DNA from: Nectonema munidae
Taxonomy: Eukaryota > Nematomorpha > Nectonematoida > Nectonematidae
Direction: 5' to 3'
Length of the DNA stretch: 64,000 nt
Assembly: GCA_030549495.1 (NCBI GenBank)
Contig: JAUIRK010000179.1
Location: forward strand, 248,001-312,000
Part shown: piece after piece, positions 1-11,699 of the stretch
Layout of the letters: every line of letters starts with the position of its first letter
How positions within the stretch are numbered: the stretch's first letter is position 1
Position numbers and translations under genes: made by a program
Notes under the pieces: model-generated
Databases searched by the model: none
The model's input: only the letters and a program-made list of their open reading frames with translations
Told to the model about the DNA's origin: nothing

Positions 1-463
1 ATATACACAATACCACAACAGTATATCACACATTAGACACCCACATCCACGCGTACCACAAGGTAGTTCTCTGCCTCCTATACTTTTCAACATTTATGCC
101 AGATCTTCCGGCATCTAGCAATAATCAAGTCAATCTAACTATATACGCCGATGACATTACCTTCACATCAACTAGCCAAAATATTAAATTAGTATGCAAC
201 ATACTTTAACATCATACACAAATGGCTCAGAAAACGACTTAGTACTCTCAACTTTATTTACTCAAGCAAACACTAAACAGAACACAAGACTCAACATTAC
301 AATAAACAGAAATTTGATCAAGACAAACATCCAAAAATTATTGGAATCTTATTTGACTCTAAGCTCATTAACACCACGAAATGGGGTAAACACATGGAAG
401 TCATCAACACATATAAAACCATCATACATCCTAGAATAGAATACGGTTCTACGATATGGAACC

Positions 464-567
464 CAGTTATATCACAATCCAACATAGCTCAGTTATATCA
501 CAATCCAACATAGCCCGGCTATATCACAATCCAACATAGCCCGGTTATATCACAATCCAACATAACA
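464..567. repeat. 26-bp tandem repeat, four copies
   Basis: Four consecutive copies of a 26-bp unit with core TATATCACAATCCAACATA start at 464, 490, 516 and 542. They lie inside the LINE coding remnant. The three extra copies add 78 bp, a multiple of three. Confidence 0.9.
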
Positions 568-866
568 AAATTACAAACCATTCAAAACACAGCATTGCAT
601 ATAGCAACAGACACACATCAGATACCAACATACAACACCTGTATAGAAAAACATTTACAATCCCCATCCAGGAACACATTAGTACACATATATCAAACCT
701 AAAAGCCAAAACCACAAACCAACAACAACGTCTAAATCTTTATCGAGCTACTAAACCACAAAGACATAAAAAAAACACCATATTGGATGATGATAACAAA
801 ATTTTACATTACACTTGCCAAAATAAGGAAAAAAAATAGGATCAAACACACATAAAAAAAAATTAT

Positions 867-884
867 ACACACACACACACACAC
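867..884. repeat. (AC)n microsatellite
   Basis: A run of AC dinucleotides sits inside the LINE remnant, between two parts of its C-terminal coding region. Confidence 0.95.
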
Positions 885-1362
885 GATGTTACAAATTATC
901 TCTCTACGGGTTATAAACATTTCGACGCTACAAATCGACACATCAGAACAAACACTACCCATTAAAGCAAGGCACACCCTTACACAACTTAGAACTAACA
1001 AGTCAACGCTACTTCGCGAATATCTCCACAAAATCTATCCCAAAACATACACCAATCTAGAACTAGAAAAATATTAGATTTAAATTTCTTATAAATTTGA
1101 GCAGATAAATTAACGAGTATATTATTTCGCATATTGATGACAAAAATATTACGAAAAACAAAATAATGCATCTAAAATCGTGTTCAACAAAAAAATAATG
1201 TTTTAAGAACATCTGTTTTAGGATTATTTCAAAATATATCAATACAAGTGAAAATAGAGGAAGGTAATGAATCATTTAAAAGTTAGTTCCAATAGATACT
1301 AATAACTAGAGGGAAAATAATACCCACTTTTTATTTTAAAATTCAAGTATCAAATAAGTTAC

Positions 1363-4300
1363 CTTGATTGTTTTTGTATTTTTTGGCTGAAGAATGTGAT
1401 GTAGTTCATCTAAAGCAACCATTATCTAAGAAAAATAAGATTATGTAAGAAACAAGAAGAAAAAGAGAAGCGGAAAATATAATAGGCATATGCAATATGA
1501 GTAAATTAAAGTGGTTTAAAAATATGCATTCAATTCAAAAATAAACAAGCTGAAAATTATGTATTTTTCTTAATTTGATAAATAAGGATATAAATACGAT
1601 GAACAAAAACTATATACCAAAATCGGTCAACAAAATAATTACATTAAACCTACAAGAGTTCTTTTTTTAGTTGGTTGATATTCTAGGAAATACTTCTAGC
1701 TGAATAAAATTGTGAAAGTTATGATTGTGCATGGCTTAGTTTCTTTCATAGTATTAGTATATTAAAGAATAACTGCCGATCAAGTTATAGAAAGCAGGTG
1801 CCGGTGCAAAGTCTTAGATAATAATTTATGATTTCCATAACACCGATTTAGAGAGAAAACTTAAAAATTCTTCAAATTGGCATCTCTCCATAAAAACTTC
1901 CAAAATAGGTGGTCTGATCGTGTACAATATGAATAAACGCAATAGAACAATTGAGATGACCCCAAGGAAATAACAGTTGTCTCAATCAATCAATCAATCA
2001 ATGAAGCAACCAATCAATACTTTGAAGTGAAATAAACAAATGAAATTTGTACCGTCGATGAACAATCATTTTTCGATGAAACACGTGCATGAGGGATATG
2101 GAGTAATCAGATGTGCTAAAGCTAAGAGATCATCTCTGCTAAGCTAGGCAATTAACTAACGGAATTATTTGGTTCAATACACCCTTACCATTGCAAATAT
2201 ATTGGTTGCAATCTCAAAGGGATGTGATTGAAAAATCCTATGATGATATCAATATGTTATCATGCAGGTGGTGATTAAAAAAATAGGCAGATCAAGACGG
2301 TGACGGTGCGAATTCATCGGTACATCGCTAGTAGTTACATCCTTGAAATATAAAGGCGCAAAAAGTATTAGAAGAAATATAGCTTAAAGACTTGCTGATT
2401 TTACCGTAACATGCTCAATAGTCGTTAAAAATGAAACTTGGAGCATATAAAAACAAAAAATTCCCAAGAATACAGAATACGCATACTTTCACCCAATTTC
2501 CAGATAAAACTTGGTCTTGAAACGTCTCTGCTGAAGGATGCTCGATTTGGCAATTCGTTTCTTCAACCAATTGTTGTATAGTTTTTCTAAATAATAGAAT
2601 CACCATTTTGGTATATTATGAAAAATTCAAAGATAAAGAATTTCGGACTGATTTTCTTTGTTAAAAAGACTATTGTCAAAATTGTTGGCGTTAAAAACAT
2701 TAGAGGAGTGAACTTACAAGCATTTGTATTTATAGACTAAATATATAAAATTAAACCGAAAATATGAGTACAATAAATTAGAAAAAATATCATATTATAC
2801 GGAAGTGGCAGAATAAGTAAAATAAATTTCTGATAAATATTTTTAACACATCAAATTAGCACATTTTGCCTTCTAGTTGTTCATAATAGAAAACAATTTT
2901 CTCCACTTTATGAATCCGTTTTAAAAATTATTGAATCTCATTAGACATTTAAAAAAATATTCAAGATACTTCTAGTTTTTAATCAAATGAGTATAAATTA
3001 TATGACAAACATTTTATTTCTTTTTAAAACAAAAGGATATGAGATTCACTACTGTCTCAAAAATAGGTGTAATTAGGATATTATTAAAAAGTACAAACGA
3101 TAAATTTATCGATTGTTTGTATTTCAAGTTTATATACTTCGTTGAAGATGTAGGAAGGAGAGTTGGCAATACATATGTATAAGAGCGTTGTTAGCGAATG
3201 TGCATGTATTTACGTGAATGGCATAACATATGACGTCACTGTGGCGAGATCGGTGTTCGGTAGGACAAGTGCCTGTAAATATTGGAAGAGGAACTAATTG
3301 GACAGTTTTGATACATTTATATCTACAATTTTGTGTTTTGTTCTTTCTAGGTCTACATTGTAAAAATGGCGTGCGCAAAACACAATTACAGTAAAAGAGA
3401 AGGTTCTCAAAAATAGTTTCGCTCAGAACTGGGAACATCCTACTGCAGTGTGTCCAGAGACTGCTAGTCCTTGCCAATTAATCTATGAAGAAAAATAAGT
3501 TTGCTATTGATGCTCCCTAGAGTTCAGTTATTTTGTGGATAGGGCTTCTCAAGAGGCGATAGTAAAGACCCGGTGAAGCTCAAGAAGGTTGAATCGGTAC
3601 CACATACTGACAAAAGCATTAAAGGTAGAAATGATCTCATTTCAGAAGATATTTTGGCTAAATAGATTGTGTCACTAAAAAGCAAGGACATTTTCTTCGC
3701 AGAAGGATGAATTTGTGGATATTATAAGGAAACCTCAAGTGATGGTTTTTGTAAGGTACAAGGAAAGGCTATCATTTAAGAATAATTTGTCTTGTGCAAT
3801 GCCATTCCAACTACCACAACTGGAAAAGACATCTATAATATAACAAAAAAATTTTCGAAAAATGATCGGGAGCGGATGAAGATAAACGAATTCTGACTAA
3901 GGAATCTGAAAAATCTCTTGTAGATTTTTCTAGTTTTGGGTCAACTTTTTAACAAATTGTCATTTTTTGTAAGAGTAGGACAATTTTGGAAGGATCATTA
4001 AGTCGAATTTTGTTCCTCGTATGCTCCACTTAGTTAACAAAAATAAATAAGTTATAAAATGTTTAAAAATCTACATAAAAAATTGAAATTTTTTAAAATT
4101 TTAACTTTTCTTGGACTAAGTACATGTTTTGTTTCTTTCAAGGTACTTCTAATATAAATTAACACTTTTTAATAATGATATGTAATGCAACATTATCTTC
4201 TGAAATCTTTCTAAGATTTGATCAATTCATAAAAAGGAAATTAAAGTGCCATAGTTGAAATAATCCAATTTCCTAAAAAGAACCTCAAAGGTTTTCTTGG

Positions 4301-4419
4301 TGTTTGAAAACGTTCGAAGGATAAAAAGTTCAATGTAACCATAATATATTAAAAACATGACAACAACATATGACTAAAATAAGAAGATAAAATGCATTCT
4401 CAAACAATTATGATTGTCA

Positions 4420-4455
<36 letters not shown>

Positions 4456-6750
4456 GCTACTCAAACTGTTCGTTCGAAGCCATAAGTTTATGAGCATTTT
4501 ATGTTCATGTGTGCATGAAACAACGTTGCCATGAAAGCCAGTCATTATCATATATTATAGATACACCAAACAAACGTACAAAACTTGAAGGAAAAAATGA
4601 AATGATTTCATCTTCTCATTCAAATTAAAATATACACATGCGCGCGCCTAGCAATGAGTATGTAACGCCAACTCAAAAATCAATATACAAAGACCTTGAT
4701 GTATATGTATTATGTGTATGCTAACTATATCGTCACCTTACAGGCGCGTGAGTTCAATTTCTCAAGTTTTCTCCTATATTTTATATTATAACTCATGATG
4801 TGATGCACCATGTAAGATGAATATAAAAAGGCCGCAGTATGTGTATACATAATGCATTATGTAATTGTTAGAAGCAGAGGAGGTGCGGCGTGTAAATCAT
4901 TATGCTGCAAGCAAAATATGAAGAAGTGGATTACTTTTGTATAAAAATTCTTTCATTGGCTATATATTAGGAAATACAAGAGCATATGTTTATCATTCAA
5001 TACGTAATTGCAAAATCATTATAATCTTATTGTAAAAGATATTTTACAAACTAACTCTAAATTTAATAAACTAACAAAAGAAATTCCAGACAATTTCACC
5101 TGTAAAATATACTTTTTAGATTTAAAGAAGGGAGTATGAATCCATCAACCCATCATCAATGAGATTAAATAGCGTTTGAAATACTTTTCGAAAATATAAT
5201 TATGTTATGTGGAAATATAACAATAAGGGTCAAAATTCTTTACAACACAGTAAAAAATAAATACAAAAACTTAGTAAAGTTTTTGCGATTTTATTACCTA
5301 GTCTAAAGAGATAGCTAAACGACTCGACCACACGGAAGGTAGAGCAACATACCAACCAAATCGAGCATAAGAGCAGCCGAATGTGCATTCTCAATAGTGT
5401 TGTTTACAATTGATCTTCGTTCAACTGTTTTAGGTCACGTGCATCATACAAAATGAGTTGAATCAAATTAACACAGCATACTTAACAATTTTATCGTGAA
5501 ATTGACAGTTTTATACATTGCTTGACAGTTATATATAACATGATTAACTATGCCCAGTGGTGTACCTATTTTTAACGCGCCGAGAGCGGATACTAATTTT
5601 GCCGCCCCTCAAAATTTCAAATAGCACTTCAATGCGCCCCAATCTTAAATTTTATTGATCATATAATACAAAAAAAATTCTGCACACAGGACGACTTTTG
5701 AACTTGTATAAATTGCAACAATAACGACTTTCCACTTGACCACAAAAGGCTCAACCTGACCATAATTCTCTCAAGACACGTCCTTGTACCTTCCAGAAAA
5801 CTAATTAAAAAGCTATCGATCTCAGCCTAAAACTCTATTTATGAGTACAGGAGTAGAAAATTATAAAATTATGATATTCATTCCATATATATATTCAGAG
5901 TTTCTCTAACCATTTGATGATGAGCGTGAAACAGATGTCCAAAAATAAAATCTTGTTTAAATATATATAATTCCATTAAAAAAGAAACTAGACAAATATT
6001 GGTCCTCAAGTTAAGATTGGATAACTACAGTTCTTTTTTTAATGTTTTTTATTTTAACATTGAGATAGTTTCCTTAAAAAATAGAATATCAACATATTTT
6101 AACAGTAAATTCTTAGAAAACGTAAAATTAAAACAATATATTTCGAGATAAAAAAAGATTAAGGGTTATATATATCAAGTTTACGAAAAGAAAATAGAGT
6201 GTTTAGACATTAAGTTTAGAACAAAAAAATCAAAAATTTTGGAAGCGTACGCACTGTCGACGAATTTTAGGAAATATAAAAAATTCTTAAATTCATGCTA
6301 AACTACCTAAAAGTAGTTAAGTTGGAAAACTATAAGATTAAAACTAATTTAAAATCCCCAAAATTTTTTCAATAAATGCAACAAAAGATAGAGGGTTATA
6401 CACAAAAATATTTAATTTATTTCCAAATCAAAACTAAATCTAAAAATAGTGAAATGAAAAAATTATTTGAAATACGTGAAATCTTATCAATTACAGTTTT
6501 AAATTGAACAAGTACATAATAACGTTTAAAAAGGGAAAATTTAAATTTACTTCAGGCCGAGATTTTTGAAATACTGACCAATGAGCCTAACAATGTCATA
6601 ATCGTAATTCGATAAAAATATTCTAGTATTTTCAGTTTTGTTGCAATTGTTCGTTATCAAGGATTTAATCTTGTAGATATTCGTAGGAGAAATAGTCGAA
6701 TTATCTTGAGATCCATTTAAGGAAGAATCCAATATACCATTAGATTGCAT
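1363..6750 (-). CDS. WDR26: WDR26-like protein, 5' part (three exons, partial)
   Basis: This is a host gene on the minus strand with exons 6750-6551 (200 bp), 2586-2487 (100 bp) and 1425-1363 (63 bp). All introns are GT/AG: donors GTAAAT, GTATGC and GTAACT, acceptors ending TTTAG and CTTAG. The phases join exactly. The spliced protein runs from MQSNGILDSS through DYDIVRLIGQYFKNLGLK (LisH, about residues 48-66) and TNCQIEHPSAETFQDQVLSG (start of CTLH) to ALDELHHILQPKN. Remembered human WDR26 reads VIRLIGQHLNGLGLN, SGCRLEHPSATKFRNHV and DLNELKPLV at the same spacing and starts MQANG, which favours the ATG at 6750. The same frame stays open upstream to about 6826, so a longer or non-ATG N-terminus is possible. 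WDR26 is a substrate-receptor-type subunit of the CTLH (GID) E3 ligase. Its WD40 repeats are not visible and should lie left of the window. Confidence 0.85.
1426..2486 (-). other. Intron 2 of the WDR26-like gene
   Basis: This 1061-bp AT-rich interval lies between the exon encoding HPSAETFQDQVLSGNWVK and the exon encoding ALDELHHILQ. It contains a (TCAA)n run at 1981-2003 and nothing else I recognise. Confidence 0.7.
2587..6550 (-). other. Intron 1 of the WDR26-like gene
   Basis: This 3964-bp AT-rich intron separates the two halves of the LisH motif. It holds a (GCT)n microsatellite. At about 5552-5650 there is a stretch starting CAGTGGTGTACC that resembles the end of a hAT element. I saw no coding exon. 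The open frame at 3130-3477 on the minus strand has no recognisable motif. Confidence 0.7.
4422..4454. repeat. (GCT)n trinucleotide microsatellite
   Basis: Eleven uninterrupted GCT units lie within intron 1 of the WDR26-like gene. On the gene's sense strand they read AGC. Confidence 0.95.
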
Positions 6751-6829
6751 ATTGAATAACTTAATTCTTTTCTGAGGTGGAGGCGTCGTAGTCACCTCAC
6801 TTTCAGACTCAGATGTTGATTCCAGAATG

Positions 6830-7510
6830 ACTCAATTTTAAATTTAGAGATCAGAGAGTATGGTATTAAAACAAAAAAAAATCTAAGCTTGCGCTTAGGA
6901 CTTTGATATTAGATAAGGCAGTTGATAAAAATTGGAATTTAACTTATAACAAGAAAGACTACAATCGAGTTAAATTCTTGGTTACATAGTGGAACAAAAT
7001 AATAATCAAACAAAAATTTTAAAAGTTATTAATAACGAGACTCTATTTCTTTTAATTAGTTTATATCAAACGATCTAACAAGAAACAAATACTAATTTGT
7101 TTAAATATTAATATAATTGCCATCAGGTTTCTGATTTTTGCTAGTACAACCAATGAAATGGAGCATGCAAGATTAAGCCTATCTGTATGTATTTTTCTGA
7201 TAGCCTCTCCTCCAAATCGTGTATGTTATGTGGTAGCATCGATTGTCATAAATGTCTAAACTTTTTTCTAAACAATTATTCATCCCATGATCATCATAAA
7301 AATTACCTATTTCTATCTTTACTTTTGAATTTGTTGAACAAAAACCCTAAGATACACCCAATCTCAAGTTATCCTAATATCATATATTTATTATGAACAG
7401 TAAATTATTTAACCCATATCTAAATGCTAATAAAAAAAAATTATTATTATCTAACACATAATTTTTAATTTTTCACACTCCTTCAATTTCATAAAAAATA
7501 TTTGAAAGAT
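6830..7510. other. Upstream flank of the WDR26-like gene, nothing recognised
   Basis: This AT-rich stretch holds any 5' UTR and promoter of the minus-strand gene, but I see no TATA box or other element I can defend. The open frame at 7187-7396 contains CMLCGSIDCHKC, which could be a zinc-binding scrap of the LINE that follows. That is only a guess. Confidence 0.4.
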
Positions 7511-7514
7511 TTAG

Positions 7515-7735
7515 ACCGTTCTAATGGCCTATCACATTTCCATCTTAATTGCAGAAGTCTTTCAAAAATTTTTGAAGATATATCTCTTAGATTGAAGCTA
7601 TGTCAATTAATATGGACTTATTTTCTCTAAGTGAAACTTAGAAGTCAAATACAAAAATTCACATTGACAATTTTAATTTTATAACTAAACCAACAAATAT
7701 TAAAGAAGGTGGTCTTACACTCCATATTATTTTTC
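7515..7735 (+). mobile_element. LINE endonuclease-domain fragment
   Basis: Reading in two frames gives NGLSHFHLNCRSLSKIFEDI, then MDLFSLSET, then IHIDNFNFITKP and EGGLTLHI. This is the start of an AP-endonuclease domain: the conserved Asn in the first strand, the SLSET catalytic Glu block, and the glycine-rich GGL strand. About two frame changes break it. The rest of the element is missing. Class is clear; the family (CR1/jockey group) is uncertain. Confidence 0.7.
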
Positions 7736-7899
7736 ACTAGTTACTTAGTAAATTTTAGTAACTCAAATTTTTTTAATTACTTTTAAATTGAAATTGGGTT
7801 CTGGGAAGCACAGGGTTTCGGCAAAAGTGTTATGGGGATTTCGTAAAAATGTTTAAACTATAAAATTAGACATTCCCAAAGCATCTAAATGACAGGTGA

Positions 7900-8064
7900 G
7901 GCTTTTTGCCCAAATACACTCAAATAAAAGTAAAGGTACCATAGGGTGTTTTTATCGAGAAGGCACAATTGCACCGCTTGTATCGAACTATGAGGAAAGC
8001 AGGCTTGATGCGGATCGAATCCAAGACCTTGAGTTATCAAATCCAGCATCCAATCCTACTCACG
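7900..8064 (-). mobile_element. tRNA-derived SINE, family B
   Basis: On the minus strand a tRNA-like head contains the B-box-like GATTCGATCCG. It is followed by a body with CATAGTTCGATACAAGC and GTGCCTTCTCGAT. Nearly the same sequence occurs at 43987-44135 (+) and 63513-63652 (-), which defines a dispersed family. A poly-C run abuts the tRNA-like head at about 8078-8092. Confidence 0.8.
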
Positions 8065-8219
8065 CAAAAATACAACACCCCCCCCCCCCCCCAAACAGAT
8101 GGAAACAAATTGAAATATTCACTCCAATATATATTTTTATTTTCATCTCGTTAATTATTTTTATTTATTATTAAAAGTTTAAAATCTTTTCGATATATTG
8201 CATGTGTTTATTCTATGTT

Positions 8220-8820
8220 TATGATTATATATATATATGTATGTTTTGATTCTGTGCATTCTTTCACTTATCTTATCATGAAAAAAATCATATACATCAC
8301 ATGCAAACTTCCCATCCTCCTCTGTCCAAGTTTTCCTTATTACACTTCACAATAAACATAAAAGACTGTTTCATCGTCTTTCGAAAAACAACATTCCACA
8401 TTAGTATCACTTGTAATATGAATGTTTCACAGACAAGAAAATATTCGAAATCAAATAATGAAAAAAAAATGTTAACCTTTCAATTCTTAACTGGATCTAA
8501 CACTGAATATCATTTAGACTGTTGTTTTTCAATTTAAACTTATACAACCTTACCGCAAAAAAATCACCTCTTTTCATAGTTTTTGCAAATTCTTTCACTT
8601 TTGGTATGAAAATCTTTAGTTTTAAAATTGATGAAACATATTTAAAATTTATCTTTTTGAAGTTACTTTTAAAATTTTAATGAAACTACAAAAAATCAAA
8701 AAAAAAATTTTCAAAATTTTTATTTTGCCTTCAGGATTTTAAAAAAAAATTTTGAAAAAATTGTCGATTGAAAAAATTTCGATAATTCATTTTTCATTTT
8801 ATTTTTTTTAATCGAATCGA
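8220..8820. other. AT-rich interval, no gene recognised
   Basis: This stretch has homopolymer-rich noncoding sequence with a short (AT)n run near 8228. The open frame at 8301-8537 shows no motif. The right part may be decayed sequence of the hAT element that follows. Confidence 0.4.
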
Positions 8821-8827
8821 TCTCAAT

Positions 8828-9195
8828 GAATATAGAGATTATATTGAAAACTCATTAATTCAAGCTAAAATTTTACATGCATCAGACTTACCAGAGAGCA
8901 TAATAATGGTTAAAAATATATTGAATGCCGTGGCTTTTAGTACAGCGGAGTCAGAGAGAGGCTTTTCAATGATGAACAATATATGTTCGGAAAAAAGAAA
9001 CCGATTGTCAGTTCATAATATCTCAAACCTGATGATAATAAATTTAATTGGCATGCCGCTAAAAATTGGAAGGTAAAAGATACTGTTATAAAATGGTTGA
9101 GAAAGAATCATTCAGCAGATGACACAAGAGTAAAAAGAAAGCAAGAAGATGAAGTCAAACAAAATCAAGAGGCAACCTGGAAATACATCTATTGA
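8828..9195 (+). pseudogene. hAT transposase C-terminus (KIAA1586-like), truncated
   Basis: The translation runs ILHASDLPESIIMVKNILN, then TAESERGFSMMNNI and EKRNRLSVHNISNLM, the hAT C-terminal dimerisation motif with the conserved Glu-Arg and RNRLS. One base is missing in an A-run near 9062, where the frame moves from GMPLK to NWKVKDTVIKWL. The second frame ends in EATWKYIY and a stop. The pattern matches the hAT-derived KIAA1586/ZBED-type proteins. The N-terminal part is absent, and no inverted repeats or target duplications are visible. Confidence 0.75.
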
Positions 9196-9618
9196 GATTA
9201 TAATTCTTTTTTTTTATTTAACTTTTTTTATTTGTTTTTTTGCGTACAAGCTTTTTTCACTTTAAAACATGAAATTTTTCATTGTATAAGTGTTGGATAG
9301 ATACAATTAAAATGGGTAGTAGGAAAGCCTAAAAAAATATAAATTTACATTGGGTTTTCGATCGAGTAGGTTGGTATTTTCTGAGTAGTCTCAAATGAAA
9401 TTTGAATCCCATCACTCGATTGAAACCCTGAACTTCAACGGTTAAGCTGAGAGGTAGACCCTAAAAATCATTGAGGCTCAGATTTTTATTTGTTAAATAA
9501 AAATAATTTAAATATTATTTATATACAAAAAAAACTTAAAATAGCTATATAGAATAATATTTTCTATATAATAATTTTATTAGTACGTATTCAATTTTTT
9601 TTTAATTAAAATTGTTTA

Positions 9619-9898
9619 TCTATATAATAATAAGCTAGCGTCTGTGTGTATGCAGGCTCGTAGCCAGCGAGGGCAGGAGGGGGCTAAGCCCCCCCCCCCT
9701 CCCCCCCCCCCAACTCAGATTCAGAGCCCCCCCCCCCCTCCAACCTAGTTTCGGGCGAAGCAAAATAATAACATAATAATAACAAAATAATAATGAGAAA
9801 CAAACACTCTACCAACTATCCTATGTTTCGAAAAACAAACACACTACCAAGGATCCTATGTTACGAGCGAAGCGAGAAACCACCACGGGACCTGCTAG
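9619..9898 (+). mobile_element. Helitron-like non-autonomous element
   Basis: It starts TCTATATAATAATAAGC and ends CCTGCTAG followed by T. These are the 5'-TC and CTAG-3' ends expected of Helitrons, with insertion next to a T. Near the right end AGCGAAGCGAG could form part of the subterminal hairpin. Two C-runs (about 9690-9710 and 9727-9740) interrupt it and may belong to a secondary insertion. There is no coding capacity. Confidence 0.5.
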
Positions 9899-10190
9899 TC
9901 TATATAATAATAGGCTAGCATCTGTCTGTTTGTCTGTCGCTGGAAGCATTCTGATTGGTTTAAATTATTCATATGTTTTGTGTGTATTTTTATATGGTGT
10001 GACGAGTGTGTATGTGTTTGTCACAGGAAACATACTGATTGATTGAAATTATTTATGTTTTCCACCACACCATATATCACCATTAGCAACTCATCAGACC
10101 ATATAAAAAATACACACTACCAATGATCCTATCTTTCGAGAAACAAACACTCTGTCAACGATCCTATGTTTCGAGCGCAGGATTTATTTA
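9899..10190 (+). mobile_element. Second Helitron-like copy, tandem to the first, 3' truncated
   Basis: It starts TCTATATAATAATAGGC immediately after the CTAG of the preceding copy. It shares the internal GATCCTATGTTTCGAG-type blocks, then loses similarity without reaching a CTAG terminus. Confidence 0.45.
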
Positions 10191-10199
10191 TGGGAGACA

Positions 10200-10380
10200 T
10201 AAAAATATATAACATTACTCTATTGCCAGCCCTTGTTCATACGTAAATATCTCTGTATCTTTTTATTTTAAGCATTTATATATTATTATTTTTAATTTCA
10301 AGTTTTTATTTGTAAATAAAGAACATACATGTGTGTATTTGGGTATATTTCGGTGTATTTGTGTAAAAAGTCCTACCGAA
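10200..10380. repeat. Dispersed repeat segment, also at 24655-24770
   Basis: The blocks AATTTCAAGTTTTTATTTG and GTGTATTTGTGTAAAAAGTC recur in the reverse orientation at about 24655-24770. The two places share an unclassified repeat. Confidence 0.5.
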
Positions 10381-10599
10381 GAATCAGAAGAGAATGAGGA
10401 AAAACTTCGAGTTAGAATAGAAGCCAATGTTCAAATTTTAGAATAGGATAAGGAAAAACTTGGAGTAAAGTAAAATTAGAATAGAAGCAAAATATTCGCT
10501 CTCAATGTTCACACCCAGCACCATCTAAAATTTTTCTCTAAATTTTAGAATCCTAACTGTTTAACTGGTTTACGTATTCTAGAAGAACATCGGAGGATT

Positions 10600-11540
10600 G
10601 GTTCGCACTCAGGCTCTTCGAGTTAGGATAAGTTTCAAAACTAGACAGAGTTTGCCTTTGAGCCTTGATGAGTTTTCTCCTTTCTGGAATTTTTAGACCA
10701 TTTTCACTCCGTAGGTTAGTTAAAGAAGAGGTTTGATTGTTTTGTAGTTTATTTAAACGTAGAAGACGCGCTAAATGTCTTAAAGCAACTGAGTCCTATT
10801 GACCATTTTGATTGCGGGTTTTTACATAGTTGGGGCTAGCTTCAAGAAGCTCTACAAACCTCTCTATCAGGGTGATGCTTGCTTCCGTTAGTAAAACGCT
10901 TCAGTCACACTTCACCAGTTCACAATGGGAGATTACTCAAAGAACGCCTTTTAAAAGTGAAATAAGGTGTGCCATTATTAGCGGTGCAAAAAAAGTGAGC
11001 GGATGGCATGCAGATATTCAGATTGATTATCTTGGAGAGCGCTTAGTAGTAACTGCTTCTATTCTAATGCTAGCATGATGGTTGCAAAGGGAAATCTGCT
11101 GTATTCGTCAATAGCAGTGAATAAGTAGCGGCTACTTGAAAATAAATGGATTTGTCCTTTGAAGTCAATAGAAAGACGCTGAAAAGTAGCTGTGACTTGA
11201 ATTAGAATACTTCGAAGTATTAATAATTGGGGTTTTAATTTAGCACAGACAAGATTCTTGGAGATAACACGGCGTACTTTATCTGAATATGCCATATTTT
11301 GCGATTTCACAAAGGGCCAAAAGCTTTGAACTCTAGGATGAATTAAGGAATTATGCAGAGATTTCAGTTCCCCCAAAGAAGCAGTGGCACCACATAATCG
11401 AGATAAAACATTCGCCACGGTGTTTTCGGTTCCAGGACGATATTTTATATCGTAAGAATTTTGGAGAAGTTCTGTTTTTCACCGCATAATTTTGTTGTTT
11501 TTGATCTTTCCATAATTTGCAGGTTTAAACATACATGAAA
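10600..11540 (-). mobile_element. Ty3/gypsy-like LTR retrotransposon fossil (RNase H/integrase junction)
   Basis: This is a minus-strand remnant of a retrotransposon polyprotein. The best frame (11418-11059) carries a link resembling ENTVANVLSR from the RNase H end, then an HHCC-type zinc region and an integrase core with RLSIDFKGQI and AIDEYSRFPFA, typical of Ty3/gypsy elements. Decayed coding seems to extend on both sides. The element is broken in several places. No LTR, gag or protease is visible. It looks old. Confidence 0.7.
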
Positions 11541-11699
11541 CTGCTTTCTGGCTAGAAAGTTCCTCCTTTTACGAACGCATTCAATTATAGCATACGCTTT
11601 TTTTTCGACTATGTGATGGCGTTTTTCAGAAAAGTTTTTATGCTCGAGAAAAAAAGGCTACATGTCTGTCAACCTATAAGAGGGTGCCTCTGATTACTT

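Larger units (their letters stand above)
1..1077 (+). mobile_element. LINE (jockey/R1-like) ORF2 3' fragment, degenerate
   Basis: This is the end of a non-LTR retrotransposon polymerase. Around 60-200 a reverse-transcriptase core reads PQGSSLPPILFNIY and then, after a one-base frame change near 103, NQVNLTIYADDITFT, which contains the catalytic YADD. Around 330-480 comes the post-RT block IIGILFDSKLINTTKWGKH and IHPRIEYGSTIWNPV. At about 565-600 KLQTIQNTALHIAT follows, a hallmark of jockey-type C-termini, and at 986-1062 TLTQLRTNKSTLLREYLHKI. Several frame changes and stops break it, and the start lies off the left edge. The plus strand is rich in A and C, like the LINE piece at 22955-23346, so both may belong to one family. 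The copy lies 3' of the last visible exon of the minus-strand WDR26-like gene, probably in its next intron. Confidence 0.8.

Noticed and set aside
3130-3477. 115-codon frame inside WDR26-like intron 1
   Set aside because: No motif, and no good splice sites in agreement with a host exon.
10830-11078. Plus-strand 82-codon frame
   Set aside because: It is antisense to the Ty3/gypsy fossil and has no motif of its own.
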